DNA of 64,000 nt from Synechococcus sp. RS9909 (lineage in GTDB: Bacteria > Cyanobacteriota > Cyanobacteriia > PCC-6307 > Cyanobiaceae), in contig NZ_CP047943.1 of assembly GCF_014279595.1 (NCBI RefSeq), positions 1,488,001-1,552,000 on the forward strand. The letters run 5' to 3'. Below are positions 54,469-62,852 of the stretch, in pieces. The number at the start of each line of letters is the position of its first letter. Positions within the stretch are counted from its first letter, which is position 1. The notes below the pieces were generated by a model. That model saw nothing but the letters and a program-made list of their open reading frames with translations, ran no database searches and was not told where the DNA came from. The translations under genes were made by a program, and so were the position numbers.

Positions 54469-54986
54469 TGACGCAGCGCCGGCCCCCATCGATGCCCACC
54501 CTCCCCTCCAGCAGGCGGGGCCTTTCGAGGACAGCGCTCCTCGGCCTTGCCACTCTCCTGGTGCTCCTCGACCAAGGCAGCAAGGCCTGGGTGCGGCACC
54601 ATCTGCTCCCGGGTGTCGTGGCCCCGCTGATCCCCGGCCTGGTGCAGCTGCGCTGGGTCCGCAACAGCGGCGCCGCCTTCAGCCTCTTCACGGATGCCAC
54701 AGGGCTGCTCGCCCTGCTCAGCCTGGTGGTGGCGTTGGTCCTGTTGGTCTGGTTGTGGCGTGCTCCCAGGCTTGGGCTGTGGCAAGGGCTGGCCCTCGCC
54801 TTTCTGCTGGGCGGAACGGTGGGCAACGGAATCGATCGCTGGCGGCTCGGCCATGTGACCGATTTTCTGGAACTGGTGCCGATCCCGTTTCCCATCTTCA
54901 ATGGAGCTGATCTCGCCATCAACCTTGCCGTCGCCTGCTTCGCCATCGACGCCCTCAGCCGACGCCGTGACCCCAACGGCACCTGA
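54468..54986 (+). CDS. lspA: Lipoprotein signal peptidase
   Basis: Cleaves the signal peptide of prolipoproteins in the inner membrane. 172 residues, four membrane helices. Catalytic region: RNSGAAFSLF, GNGIDRWRLGHVTDFLEL and FNGADLAINLAV, which carry the two catalytic aspartates. The start overlaps bioY and the end overlaps the PBP gene, so all are translated from one message. Confidence 0.96.
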   Translation: MTQRRPPSMPTLPSSRRGLSRTALLGLATLLVLLDQGSKAWVRHHLLPGVVAPLIPGLVQLRWVRNSGAAFSLFTDATGLLALLSLVVALVLLVWLWRAPRLGLWQGLALAFLLGGTVGNGIDRWRLGHVTDFLELVPIPFPIFNGADLAINLAVACFAIDALSRRRDPNGT

Positions 54987-57141
54987 GCCGCCTACGCCAG
55001 GCCCCCCCTCGGTGGCACGGCTCTGCATCGATCAGGCCGGTCAGCCCTCGCAGTCGATCCCCCTCCATGGCGAGGCCTACCGCCTCGGGCGTGAGGAGGG
55101 AATGGAACTGAGCCTCGACCATCCTGCGGTCAGCCGGCAGCACGCGCTGCTGCGTCGACGTGGCCGCCGCTGGGTCCTGGAGGATCTCAACTCCACCAAC
55201 GGGCTCTGGTGGCGGGGGCGACGGGTGCAGGAACTGGAGCTGCGCGATGGCGATCGGATCAGCCTCGCTCCTGCCAGTGAACCGGGAGCCCCCTGCCTGC
55301 GTTTTCTCAATCCAGCCGAACAGGGCCGGCGCAGGCTGGAACGGCTGCTGGGGTTCGGGCTGTTGACGGGCCTTGGGGCCACGGCGGCGCTGATGCTCAT
55401 CGCCGTGCTCGATGTGCCGATCCGCGGACGCCTGGCCACGGTGCAGGGACCGATCGCCATCTACGACCGCCTGAACAAACCCCTCGAATCGGTGGATTCC
55501 AGCCGCCACCGGGAGTTGAAGACGATTTCAGCGTTCTCTCCTGCGCTGGTCGATGCCCTGCTGAGCTCAGAAGACAATCGCTTCTGGTGGCATCCGGGTG
55601 TGGATCCCATTGGCACCCTGCGCGCATTCGCCACCAATCTGAGCGGCGGTCGCCTGATCGAAGGGGGCAGCAGCCTCACCCAGCAGCTGGCACGCAGCCT
55701 GTATCCCGATCAGGTCGGGCAGGGCGACACCCTGGGCCGGAAATGGCGGGAGCTGCTGGTGGCCCTGCAGCTGGAAAGCCGTTTCAGCAAGGGAGAGCTG
55801 CTGCTCAGTTACCTCAACCGGGTGTATCTCGGCGTGGGCTGGGGGTTCGAGGATGCCTCCCGCGTCTACTTCAACAAATCCGCCTCCAAGCTGTCGCTGC
55901 CCGAAGCGGCGCTGCTTGTGGGGCTGCTGCCATCGCCCAATGGCCACGATCCCTGCCGCTACCCGCAACGAGCCCTGGAGGCGCGCAACCGCGTGCTCAA
56001 CAAGATGGCGGATGCCGGGCGCCTTTCCCTGGAGGAGGCCCGTCTGGCAAGACGCCAACCGATCCAGCTGGCTAAGGCGGCCTGCAGCAAGGAATCGTTG
56101 CGCCGCTCCGCTCCCTTCTACACCGATCAGGTGCGGCGCGATCTCAGCGCCCTGGTCGGACCTGATGTGGCCGCCGAAGGCAATTTTCTGATTGAAACCC
56201 ACCTCGACCCGGTGCTTCAGCAGGTGGTGGAGCGGCAGCTGCAGGAGCTCCTCAACCAGGCTCAAGGGCTGGGCGTGGGCGAGGGCGCCGCGGTGGTGAT
56301 CGACAGTCGCAACGGCGGTGTGCTCGCCATCGCCGGCGGCAGGGACTACCGCTCGAGCCAGTTCAACCGGGCCACCATGGCGCTGCGTCAGCCCGGCAGC
56401 ACCTTCAAGCTGTTGACCTACCTGGCGGCGCTGCAGCGGGGGATCAAGCCAGGCGACGGCATCGATTGCAGCACCCTGGAGTGGGGCGGCCAACGCTTTG
56501 AAAGCAGCTGCAATGGTCGCCTCAGCCTCACCAGTGCCTTTGCCTCCAGCAGCAACACGGCGGCGCTGCGCCTGGCGCGGCGGGTGGGGCTGGAGCAGGT
56601 GGTTCGCCAGGCTCGGGCCCTGGGGATCAACACGCCGCTCGATCCTGTACCCGGGCTGGCGCTCGGCCAGAGCGAGGTGCGCCTGATCGAACTGACCGGA
56701 GCCTATGCCGCCGTTGCCAACGATGGGCTCTGGCACCCCCCCACCACGATTCGCAGGCTGCTGGATGCGGAGAGCTGCTCCGCCGACACGTTGAAACGCT
56801 GCGGCAGCCTCACCGGCGATGGCTCGGCGCAGGTGAGCAGCGCCCGTCGCGCCATCAGCAAAGACGTGGCGCGACGCATGCAGGCGATGCTGCGGGCTGT
56901 GGTGCGCGGTGGCACCGGCTCCGCCGCCTCCCTGGGGGGCCTGGAGGGGGGCAAGACCGGCACCACCAACGATGGCCGGGATCTGCTGTTCATCGGCTAC
57001 GAACCAAGCCGGCACTGGGTTCTCGGCATCTGGCTCGGCAATGACGACAACAGCCCCACCGCCAGCTCCAGCGCCCTGGCCGCCTCCCTTTGGGGCGACA
57101 TCATGCGCGCCGCCGGCAGGGGCAGCGCTGGTCAGCGATGA
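54967..57141 (+). CDS. Class A penicillin-binding protein with N-terminal FHA domain
   Basis: Peptidoglycan glycosyltransferase/transpeptidase. 724 residues from GTG 54967 (ATG 54901 would add 22 and overlap lspA further). Residues 38-100 form an FHA domain (YRLGREEG, VSRQHALL, LNSTNG), a phosphothreonine reader, placed in the cytoplasm before the single membrane helix (about 128-150). GT51 domain: catalytic Glu202 in SSEDNRFWW, GGSSLTQQLA, RKWRELLVALQLE. Transpeptidase: Ser478 in PGSTFK, SSN 528-530 and KTGTT. The FHA domain suggests control by a Ser/Thr kinase. The stop overlaps the GTPase start by four bases. Confidence 0.92.
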   Translation: MTPTAPEPPTPGPPSVARLCIDQAGQPSQSIPLHGEAYRLGREEGMELSLDHPAVSRQHALLRRRGRRWVLEDLNSTNGLWWRGRRVQELELRDGDRISLAPASEPGAPCLRFLNPAEQGRRRLERLLGFGLLTGLGATAALMLIAVLDVPIRGRLATVQGPIAIYDRLNKPLESVDSSRHRELKTISAFSPALVDALLSSEDNRFWWHPGVDPIGTLRAFATNLSGGRLIEGGSSLTQQLARSLYPDQVGQGDTLGRKWRELLVALQLESRFSKGELLLSYLNRVYLGVGWGFEDASRVYFNKSASKLSLPEAALLVGLLPSPNGHDPCRYPQRALEARNRVLNKMADAGRLSLEEARLARRQPIQLAKAACSKESLRRSAPFYTDQVRRDLSALVGPDVAAEGNFLIETHLDPVLQQVVERQLQELLNQAQGLGVGEGAAVVIDSRNGGVLAIAGGRDYRSSQFNRATMALRQPGSTFKLLTYLAALQRGIKPGDGIDCSTLEWGGQRFESSCNGRLSLTSAFASSSNTAALRLARRVGLEQVVRQARALGINTPLDPVPGLALGQSEVRLIELTGAYAAVANDGLWHPPTTIRRLLDAESCSADTLKRCGSLTGDGSAQVSSARRAISKDVARRMQAMLRAVVRGGTGSAASLGGLEGGKTGTTNDGRDLLFIGYEPSRHWVLGIWLGNDDNSPTASSSALAASLWGDIMRAAGRGSAGQR

Positions 57142-58748
57142 AAGGGCAGAAGCGATGGATCGTCTGGGCGGGTGGCGCCCTGGTGGTCCTGATCGTGCTG
57201 GGGATGGTCCTGCAGGCGATTCGCAACCTGCTGTGGGATCTCAGCTACTGGCTGCCGCCCTGGCTGGTGGGTCCGGTGCTGCTGCTGGGATTCGGTGTGA
57301 TCGCCGCCCTGGCCTGGCAGCTGGGTTGGCCCTGGTGGCAAGCCTGGCGCCAGGGAGCGGGCCGAGCGGGTGGCGCCGGCCGGGGTCGCACCGCAGCAGC
57401 GCCGCCAGCGCCGGACAATCGCCGCCAGGCCGCCGAACAGAGCCTGGAGAGCATCGACCGCCTGCTGGAGAAGCTTCAGGATGAGGTGGCCCGCGAGGGC
57501 CTGCGTCAGGAGCGTGAGCGGGTGGCGCAGGAACTGAAACGCGGCGATCTCACCGTGGTGGTGTTCGGCACCGGATCAAGCGGCAAAACCTCCCTGATCC
57601 GCGCCCTGCTCCAGGAGATGGTGGGGGAGGTGGGCGCCGCCATGGGCAGCACCAGCGAAACCCGCAGTTATCGGCTGCGCCTCAAGGGCCTCGAGCGCGG
57701 CCTGAAACTCATCGACACCCCCGGCATTCTCGAAAGTGGTCGCGATGGCCGCGAACGGGAGCAGGAAGCCCGCCGAGAGGCCAGTCGAGCCGATCTGATG
57801 CTGGTGGTGGTGGATGGCGACCTCAGAGCGGCGGAGCTGGAGGTGACCCGCCATCTGGCCGGACTGGGCAAACGGCTGCTGCTGGTGCTGAACAAATGCG
57901 ACCTGCGGGGAGAGGAGGAGGAACGGCGCCTGCTCGCCCTGCTGCATCGGCGTTGCGGCGATCTCCTCAGCAAAGACGACGTGGTATCCGCGAGTGCAGC
58001 CCCCCAGTCTGTGCCGAGACCTGGACGCTCCCCCTGGCAACCGCCGGCCGAAGTGGACCGCGTCTTGCGACGCCTCGCCGTCGTGCTCCATGCCGATGGC
58101 GAGGAACTCCTGGCCGACAACATCCTGCTTCAGTGCCGCCATCTGGGTGAAGCCGGCCGGGACTTGCTCGATCGTCAACGTCGCCAGGAGGCCGGCCGCA
58201 TCGTCGATCGCTATAGCTGGATCGGTGGAGGGCTGGTGGCGGCCACTCCCCTCCCCGGGGTTGATCTGCTGGGCACCGCTGCGGTGAATGCCCAGATGGT
58301 GATCGAGGTGGCGGGGGTCTATGGGGTGCAACTGACCCGAAGCCGGGCCCAGGAGCTGGCGATGTCGGTGGGTCGCACCTTGGCGGGCCTGGGGGTGGTG
58401 AAAGGGGCTGTCTCCCTGATCGGCACAGCCCTCACCCTCAACCTGCCCACCCTGCTACTCGGCAGAGCGGTGCAGGGGGTCGCGGCCGCGTGGCTCACCC
58501 GCATCGCCGGTGCCAGTTTCATCACCTTTTTCCAGCAGGATCAAGACTGGGGCGATGGCGGCGTGCAGGATGTGGTGCAGCATCACTACGACCTCAGCCG
58601 GCGCGAGGCCTCGCTCAGGCGCTTTCTGGAGACGGCGCTGCGTCGGGTGGTGGAACCACTGCAGCGGCGGGAGGCGAAACGACTGCCGCCCCAGCCAGGG
58701 CCTCGGGCGGCGGCGGACGCATCGGACCGCGGGAATCCAGCACCGTGA
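57138..58748 (+). CDS. Membrane-anchored GTPase with DUF697 (YcjF-like) domain
   Basis: 536 residues. Two N-terminal membrane helices (about 10-30 and 40-65), an Ala/Arg-rich linker, a coiled coil (QAAEQSLESIDRLLEKLQDEV), then the G domain: P-loop FGTGSSGKTSLI, DTPGI and VLNKCDL. The C-terminal DUF697 part (GGGLVAATPLPGVDLLGTAAV and following) is helical and membrane-active. The family is common in cyanobacteria; role unproven, perhaps membrane or envelope trafficking. ATGA overlap with the PBP gene. The last 134 bases overlap the opposing small membrane protein gene. Confidence 0.9.
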   Translation: MKGQKRWIVWAGGALVVLIVLGMVLQAIRNLLWDLSYWLPPWLVGPVLLLGFGVIAALAWQLGWPWWQAWRQGAGRAGGAGRGRTAAAPPAPDNRRQAAEQSLESIDRLLEKLQDEVAREGLRQERERVAQELKRGDLTVVVFGTGSSGKTSLIRALLQEMVGEVGAAMGSTSETRSYRLRLKGLERGLKLIDTPGILESGRDGREREQEARREASRADLMLVVVDGDLRAAELEVTRHLAGLGKRLLLVLNKCDLRGEEEERRLLALLHRRCGDLLSKDDVVSASAAPQSVPRPGRSPWQPPAEVDRVLRRLAVVLHADGEELLADNILLQCRHLGEAGRDLLDRQRRQEAGRIVDRYSWIGGGLVAATPLPGVDLLGTAAVNAQMVIEVAGVYGVQLTRSRAQELAMSVGRTLAGLGVVKGAVSLIGTALTLNLPTLLLGRAVQGVAAAWLTRIAGASFITFFQQDQDWGDGGVQDVVQHHYDLSRREASLRRFLETALRRVVEPLQRREAKRLPPQPGPRAAADASDRGNPAP

Positions 58749-58839
58749 TCAACGCGAGGTACACCACACCGATCAGCACCGACAGGGCGCCGGTGACAAT
58801 CGCCACCCAGCGACCACGGGGCGAGGCAGGTGCAGCCAT
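58615..58839 (-). CDS. Small single-span membrane protein
   Basis: 74 residues: one helix (WVAIVTGALSVLIGVVYLALI) followed by TVLDSRGPMRPPPPEAL and a Pro/Ala-rich tail. The segment LDSRGPM-PPPPEAL looks conserved among marine picocyanobacteria from memory. Its ATG overlaps the decarboxylase stop (TGATG). Only the Pro/Ala tail lies over the GTPase gene on the other strand. Confidence 0.65.
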   Translation of the reverse strand: MAAPASPRGRWVAIVTGALSVLIGVVYLALITVLDSRGPMRPPPPEALAGAAVVSPPAAAVVPPPDAAPSPESA

Positions 58840-60224
58840 CAGCCGTTCTCCAGAACCGAACGATTGAGCATGGCAGCCAGCTGATCGAGGTGATGACTCT
58901 GGGTGTGGGGATTGCCCAGCACCGCCTTCAAGGGATGGCAACCGCCATGGAAGGGGCGCGACAGCATGAACCCCTGCTCCAGCAGCCTGGCGCGTGTGGC
59001 CTCTGACCAGGCATCGACTTGGTCGGGCGCAGCGATGCGGGGCCGGCACACCAGCAGATGCAAAGGGCCGGAACTGACCTGAATCCGCTCCGGATCCAGA
59101 AGGGCTTCCAGTTGCTGGCGACGCTGCAAAGCACCCTGGAGCAGCGATCGGATCCCGGTCTCGCCCAACTGGCGCAGGCCCAGCCAGAGCTTGAGAATCT
59201 CCGCAGGTCTTGAGCCCTGCAAACCCTGCTCGCCGCCATGGGCGTCGCCCCAGGCCGGCTCCATGTAGGGCAGACCGGTGGCAAAGGCCTCCGCCAGCAG
59301 GCGTCGGTCGGCCACCAGGAGCAGGGAGGAGGTTTTGGTGATTCCGAGCAATTTCTGGGGATTGACCGTGATCGAATCGGCAAGGCCCAGCCCCTCAAGG
59401 GGGGCCGAGGTGTCGGGGGAGAGCGCATAAACGGCTCCAATCGCACCGTCCACATGCAGCCAGATCCCGCGACGACGACAGAGCTCCGCCAGCTGGGGCA
59501 GGGGATCGATCGCGCCGCGCACGGTGGTGCCGGCGGTGGCCACCACGGCCAGACAGGGTCGTCCTTCCGCCTGAAGCTGCTCCAGTGCGGTCTCGAGCGC
59601 CTCCAGCCGCATGGCGCCGTCGGCATCGACGGCGATGCGACGCAGGCCATCAGGCTGCAACCCCATCACGCGCACCGCCTTGGCGAGCGACGTGTGGGCC
59701 TCGTCGCTGGCGAGCACCACCGCCCCAGGCTCGGCGCCCAGACCAGCCCGCTGCCGGGCCACCACCAGGGCCATCAGATTGCTGAGGCTGCCGCCACTGG
59801 CCGGCACGCCACCGGCGCCTGAGGGCAGGCCAAGGCGCTGTGCCAGCCACTGGCAGAGCTGTCGCTCCAGATGACTGAGGCTGGGCGCCAACTCTTCGGC
59901 GAGGAGATTGTTGTTGAGGCCGGCGCAGATCAGGTCGGCGGCGATACTTGCTGTCAACGGCGGCGGATCCAGATGGGCCAGAGCGCCGGGATGGGACGGG
60001 CGGTAGGCCCCATCCATCACCAGTTGCAGGTCCTCCAGCAGCGCGGTGGCCGAGCGCGGGGTCGGCTCCGGAGCGATCGCCGGCAACACCGAGAGGGCCG
60101 GCAAGGGCCCCCGGCCCTCGGCATCGGCGAGCCAGCGACAGAGCCTTTGGCTCGCCTGATCGAGAAACTCCTGCAGCGCCGGATCAAGCCCCTCCGGCGC
60201 AGCAAAGAAAGGCAGGGTCAGCAT
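58839..60224 (-). CDS. PLP-dependent group II amino acid decarboxylase
   Basis: 461 residues from ATG 60224 (other starts to 60293). Cofactor region: ASGGSLSNLMAL, AGTTVRGAIDPL, HVDGAIGA, and the Schiff-base Lys in VNPQKLLGITKTSSLLLV. The NPQK(L)LG form is nearer to cysteine sulfinate/glutamate decarboxylases (NPHK) than to aromatic decarboxylases; substrate not determinable here. Could supply beta-alanine, taurine-like compounds, or an amine. Coupled to the small membrane protein gene. Confidence 0.85.
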   Translation of the reverse strand: MLTLPFFAAPEGLDPALQEFLDQASQRLCRWLADAEGRGPLPALSVLPAIAPEPTPRSATALLEDLQLVMDGAYRPSHPGALAHLDPPPLTASIAADLICAGLNNNLLAEELAPSLSHLERQLCQWLAQRLGLPSGAGGVPASGGSLSNLMALVVARQRAGLGAEPGAVVLASDEAHTSLAKAVRVMGLQPDGLRRIAVDADGAMRLEALETALEQLQAEGRPCLAVVATAGTTVRGAIDPLPQLAELCRRRGIWLHVDGAIGAVYALSPDTSAPLEGLGLADSITVNPQKLLGITKTSSLLLVADRRLLAEAFATGLPYMEPAWGDAHGGEQGLQGSRPAEILKLWLGLRQLGETGIRSLLQGALQRRQQLEALLDPERIQVSSGPLHLLVCRPRIAAPDQVDAWSEATRARLLEQGFMLSRPFHGGCHPLKAVLGNPHTQSHHLDQLAAMLNRSVLENG

Positions 60225-60325
60225 CGGTTCGCGCGCGGGGTTGCCGACCAAGACCATCGCCAGAACAAACGCCATTCTCCCCTGCGGTGGCACAGTGCCA
60301 ACGGCAGGTCTCCGTTTCGAGCGCC

Positions 60326-60814
60326 GTGGCTACCCACCATGTTCTGGGCGATGCGGAACAGCGCCTCTGGATGGGGCGGCTGCTGCGGCGCGCCGACCAG
60401 CTCGGCCGCGAGGGCGAAGTGCCGGTGTGCGCCGTGATCCTGGATGGACTGGGGCGCTGCATCGGTTACGGCGGCAACCGACGCGAACGGCAACGGGATC
60501 CCCTCGGCCATGCCGAACTTGTGGCCCTTGGGCAAGCCAGCCAGCTGCGTCAGGACTGGCGTTTCAACGACTGCACCCTGCTGGTGACCCTGGAACCCTG
60601 CCCGATGTGCGCCGGCGCCCTGGTACAGGCCCGGATGGGCCAGGTGATCTTCGCCGCCTGGGACAGCAAGCGTGGGGCGCTTGGAAGCACGATCGATCTG
60701 AGCCAACACCGCAGTGCCCACCACCACATGCGCGTGGTGGGTGGGGTGATGGAGCCGGAGGCGAGAACCAGGCTGGAAGCCTGGTTCAGACAACGGCGGC
60801 AGCGACCGACTTGA
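60326..60814 (+). CDS. tadA: tRNA-specific adenosine deaminase
   Basis: Deaminates A34 to inosine in tRNA-Arg(ACG). 162 residues from GTG 60326. Zinc and proton shuttle residues: His62 and Glu64 in GHAELVAL, Cys92 and Cys95 in LEPCPMCAGA. The frame is open far upstream across the divergent decarboxylase gene, which is a shadow. The last 29 bases overlap the opposing aminotransferase. Confidence 0.93.
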   Translation: MATHHVLGDAEQRLWMGRLLRRADQLGREGEVPVCAVILDGLGRCIGYGGNRRERQRDPLGHAELVALGQASQLRQDWRFNDCTLLVTLEPCPMCAGALVQARMGQVIFAAWDSKRGALGSTIDLSQHRSAHHHMRVVGGVMEPEARTRLEAWFRQRRQRPT

Positions 60815-61979
60815 ACCGGGGCAGTTCGGTCTCAAACAGGTTGAGCAGTCGATCCACGTTCTCAGGATTGGAGTTGTAACCCATCAGGCCGATCCGCCAG
60901 ATCTTGCCGGCCAGGGTGCCGAGCCCACCACCCACTTCGATGCCGTGGGTGTTGAGCAGGTGCTGGCTGAAGGCCTTGCCATCCACCCCTTCCGGGATGC
61001 GCACGGTGGTGAGGGTGGGGAGACGCAAGGCCTCGGGGGCATGGAGCACCAGGCCGAGTCGCTCGAGGCCAGCCCAAAGCGCTTCGGCATTGCGACGATG
61101 ACGGGCCCAGGCCTGCTCCAGCCCCTCTTCCGCCAGCAGACGCAGGGCTTCCCGCATGCCGAAGTTCATGTTCACCGGTGCCGTGTGGTGGTACACCCGA
61201 TCACTCCCCCAGTATTGATTCAACAGGGAGACATCGAGATACCAGTTGGGCACTTTGCTGGAGCGGGAAGCGAGTTTCGCTTCAGCGCGGGGGCCCATCG
61301 TGAAGGGTCCGAGGCCTGGAGGGCAGCTCAGCCCTTTCTGACTGCAGCTGTAGGCAAGGTCGACTTTCCAGGCATCGAGGAAAAGGGGAACGCCACCAAG
61401 GGACGTGACGGTGTCGAGCAGCAGCAGGCAATCATGCTTGCGGCAAAGATCGCCCACACCCTCCATCGGCTGGCAGATGCCCGTGGAGGTTTCGGCATGC
61501 ACCATCGCCAGAATCGCGGGCCGATGCTCGATCAGGGCTGCCTCGAGCTCCTCCAGGCTGAAGGCCTCTCCCCAGGGACGCTCGATCACCCGCACATCGG
61601 CGCGGTAACGACCGGCCATGTCAGCGAGGCGATGACCGAAATAGCCCTTCACAGCCACAAGCACGGTGTCACCGGGCTCGACCGTGTTGGCCAGGGTGGC
61701 TTCCATGGCAGCACTGCCGGTGCCGCTCATGGGAAGGGTGAGGCGATTGTCGGTTTGCCAGGCGTAACGGAGCAGCTCCTGCACCTCGCTCATCAACTCC
61801 ACATAGAGAGGATCGAGGTGACCGATCGGGGTGCGCGACAGGGCCTGGAGCACCGTCGGATGGGCATTGGAAGGGCCAGGACCCAACAGAAGCCGATCCG
61901 GTGTGGCGATCGGGGCAAGAGCCTGGCGGTGGCTCGAATCAACCGGACGCTGAGAGAGCGATGTCGCCAAGGCCTGCAC
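60786..61979 (-). CDS. Alanine/serine-glyoxylate aminotransferase
   Basis: 397 residues, PLP fold type I, class V. GPGPSNAHPTVL, LPMSGTGSAAMEATLANTVEPGD (in two parts), LDTVTSLGGVPL and the PLP Lys in SCSQKGLSCPPGL. Uses glyoxylate as acceptor, so it fits the photorespiratory glycolate pathway of cyanobacteria or serine metabolism. Start GTG 61979. Follows apcF by 85 bases on the same strand. Confidence 0.93.
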   Translation of the reverse strand: MQALATSLSQRPVDSSHRQALAPIATPDRLLLGPGPSNAHPTVLQALSRTPIGHLDPLYVELMSEVQELLRYAWQTDNRLTLPMSGTGSAAMEATLANTVEPGDTVLVAVKGYFGHRLADMAGRYRADVRVIERPWGEAFSLEELEAALIEHRPAILAMVHAETSTGICQPMEGVGDLCRKHDCLLLLDTVTSLGGVPLFLDAWKVDLAYSCSQKGLSCPPGLGPFTMGPRAEAKLASRSSKVPNWYLDVSLLNQYWGSDRVYHHTAPVNMNFGMREALRLLAEEGLEQAWARHRRNAEALWAGLERLGLVLHAPEALRLPTLTTVRIPEGVDGKAFSQHLLNTHGIEVGGGLGTLAGKIWRIGLMGYNSNPENVDRLLNLFETELPRFKSVAAAVV

Positions 61980-62064
61980 AAGAAATTAATGGCGTGAAGC
62001 CTACGCAGTCGCTCCGCCAAGACGGGGAGAGATGTGCGTTTGCAACGGTGAAAACAGCAAACCG

Positions 62065-62589
62065 TCAGCGCTGCCGCACGTCGGTGGCCGCCAGGCCGGA
62101 GGCCATGTGATCAAAGGGCTGACGAATCACGGCACAACGATCGATCTCCAGACCCTCCGCCACCAGCCGTTCACAGAGCACCTCAGCCAGCAGGGTGATG
62201 CTGCGCACGGTCGGACCCGTCGGCACTCCCAGGCTCTTGTAAGTGTCATCGAGTCCGTTCAACACCCGTTCGTTGAGGATGGTGCTGTCACCGGCCACCA
62301 GGGCGTAGCTGGCATAGCGAAGGAAGTAATCCATATCGCGCAGACAGGCGGCCAGGCGTCGGGTGGTGTAGGCATTACCGCCGGGAAGCAGCAGTTCCGG
62401 GTCGCCGGCAAACAGCCGCTGGCTCGCTTCGCGCACCACCTCCGCGGCTTCGCGGTTGATCAGTTCCACGGCCTTGAGCCGAATGGAAGCTTCCGAGAGA
62501 TAGTCATCAATCCTGTCCATGGCGGAGCGATCGAGATAACGACCGAGCTGGTCGTAGCGGCCGATCAACCCGGTGATGGCATCACGCAT
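62065..62589 (-). CDS. apcF: Allophycocyanin beta-18-type subunit (phycobilisome core)
   Basis: 174 residues, globin-like phycobiliprotein. The chromophore Cys82 lies in ACLRDMDYFLRYASYALVAGD, the conserved Asn72 in PGGNAYTTRR, and the end SLGVPTGPT is standard. MRDAITGLI with LGRYLDRSAMD matches ApcF rather than ApcB. ApcF is a minor core subunit that pairs with ApcE and helps pass energy to chlorophyll. It diverges from glnA across 263 bases. Chromophore comes from PcyA (50.3 kb). Confidence 0.9.
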   Translation of the reverse strand: MRDAITGLIGRYDQLGRYLDRSAMDRIDDYLSEASIRLKAVELINREAAEVVREASQRLFAGDPELLLPGGNAYTTRRLAACLRDMDYFLRYASYALVAGDSTILNERVLNGLDDTYKSLGVPTGPTVRSITLLAEVLCERLVAEGLEIDRCAVIRQPFDHMASGLAATDVRQR

Positions 62590-62773
62590 GGCGCAGGCTT
62601 AGACGATGACAAGCTGGAAAGTAACACCAGCGAACCGTGGAGAACGCTTTGGGTGGCTGCGATATGGCCCAATTGACAGAAACGGTTACCAAGCAGAAAA
62701 TCGGCGCAGCCGCCACGCTGCAGGTGTCGACTGCGGCTGACGAGCGCGGGTCAGGACCGAGGACCCCAAAAAT

Positions 62774-62787
62774 GTACGCATTGATAC
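62774..62787 (+). promoter_or_regulatory. NtcA binding site of glnA
   Basis: GTA (62774-62776), eight bases, TAC (62785-62787): a perfect match to the NtcA consensus GTAN8TAC. It lies 22 bases before the -10 box, the spacing of NtcA-activated promoters. Confidence 0.9.
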
Positions 62788-62809
62788 AAAAAGAGGGTCG
62801 ATCCCTCCC

Positions 62810-62815
62810 TACGGT
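62810..62815 (+). promoter_or_regulatory. -10 box of the NtcA-activated glnA promoter
   Basis: TACGGT fits TAN3T and starts 23 bases after the TAC half-site of the NtcA motif. Transcription would begin near 62822, giving a leader of about 30 bases. Confidence 0.75.
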
Positions 62816-62852
62816 CCGCCACGACTGAGGCTTCGTGCCACCCACATCATTC

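Noticed and set aside
53845-54489. Extension of sipA to 295 codons
   Set aside because: The extension is antisense to bioY and low complexity; the 80-residue SipA domain is complete from ATG 53844.
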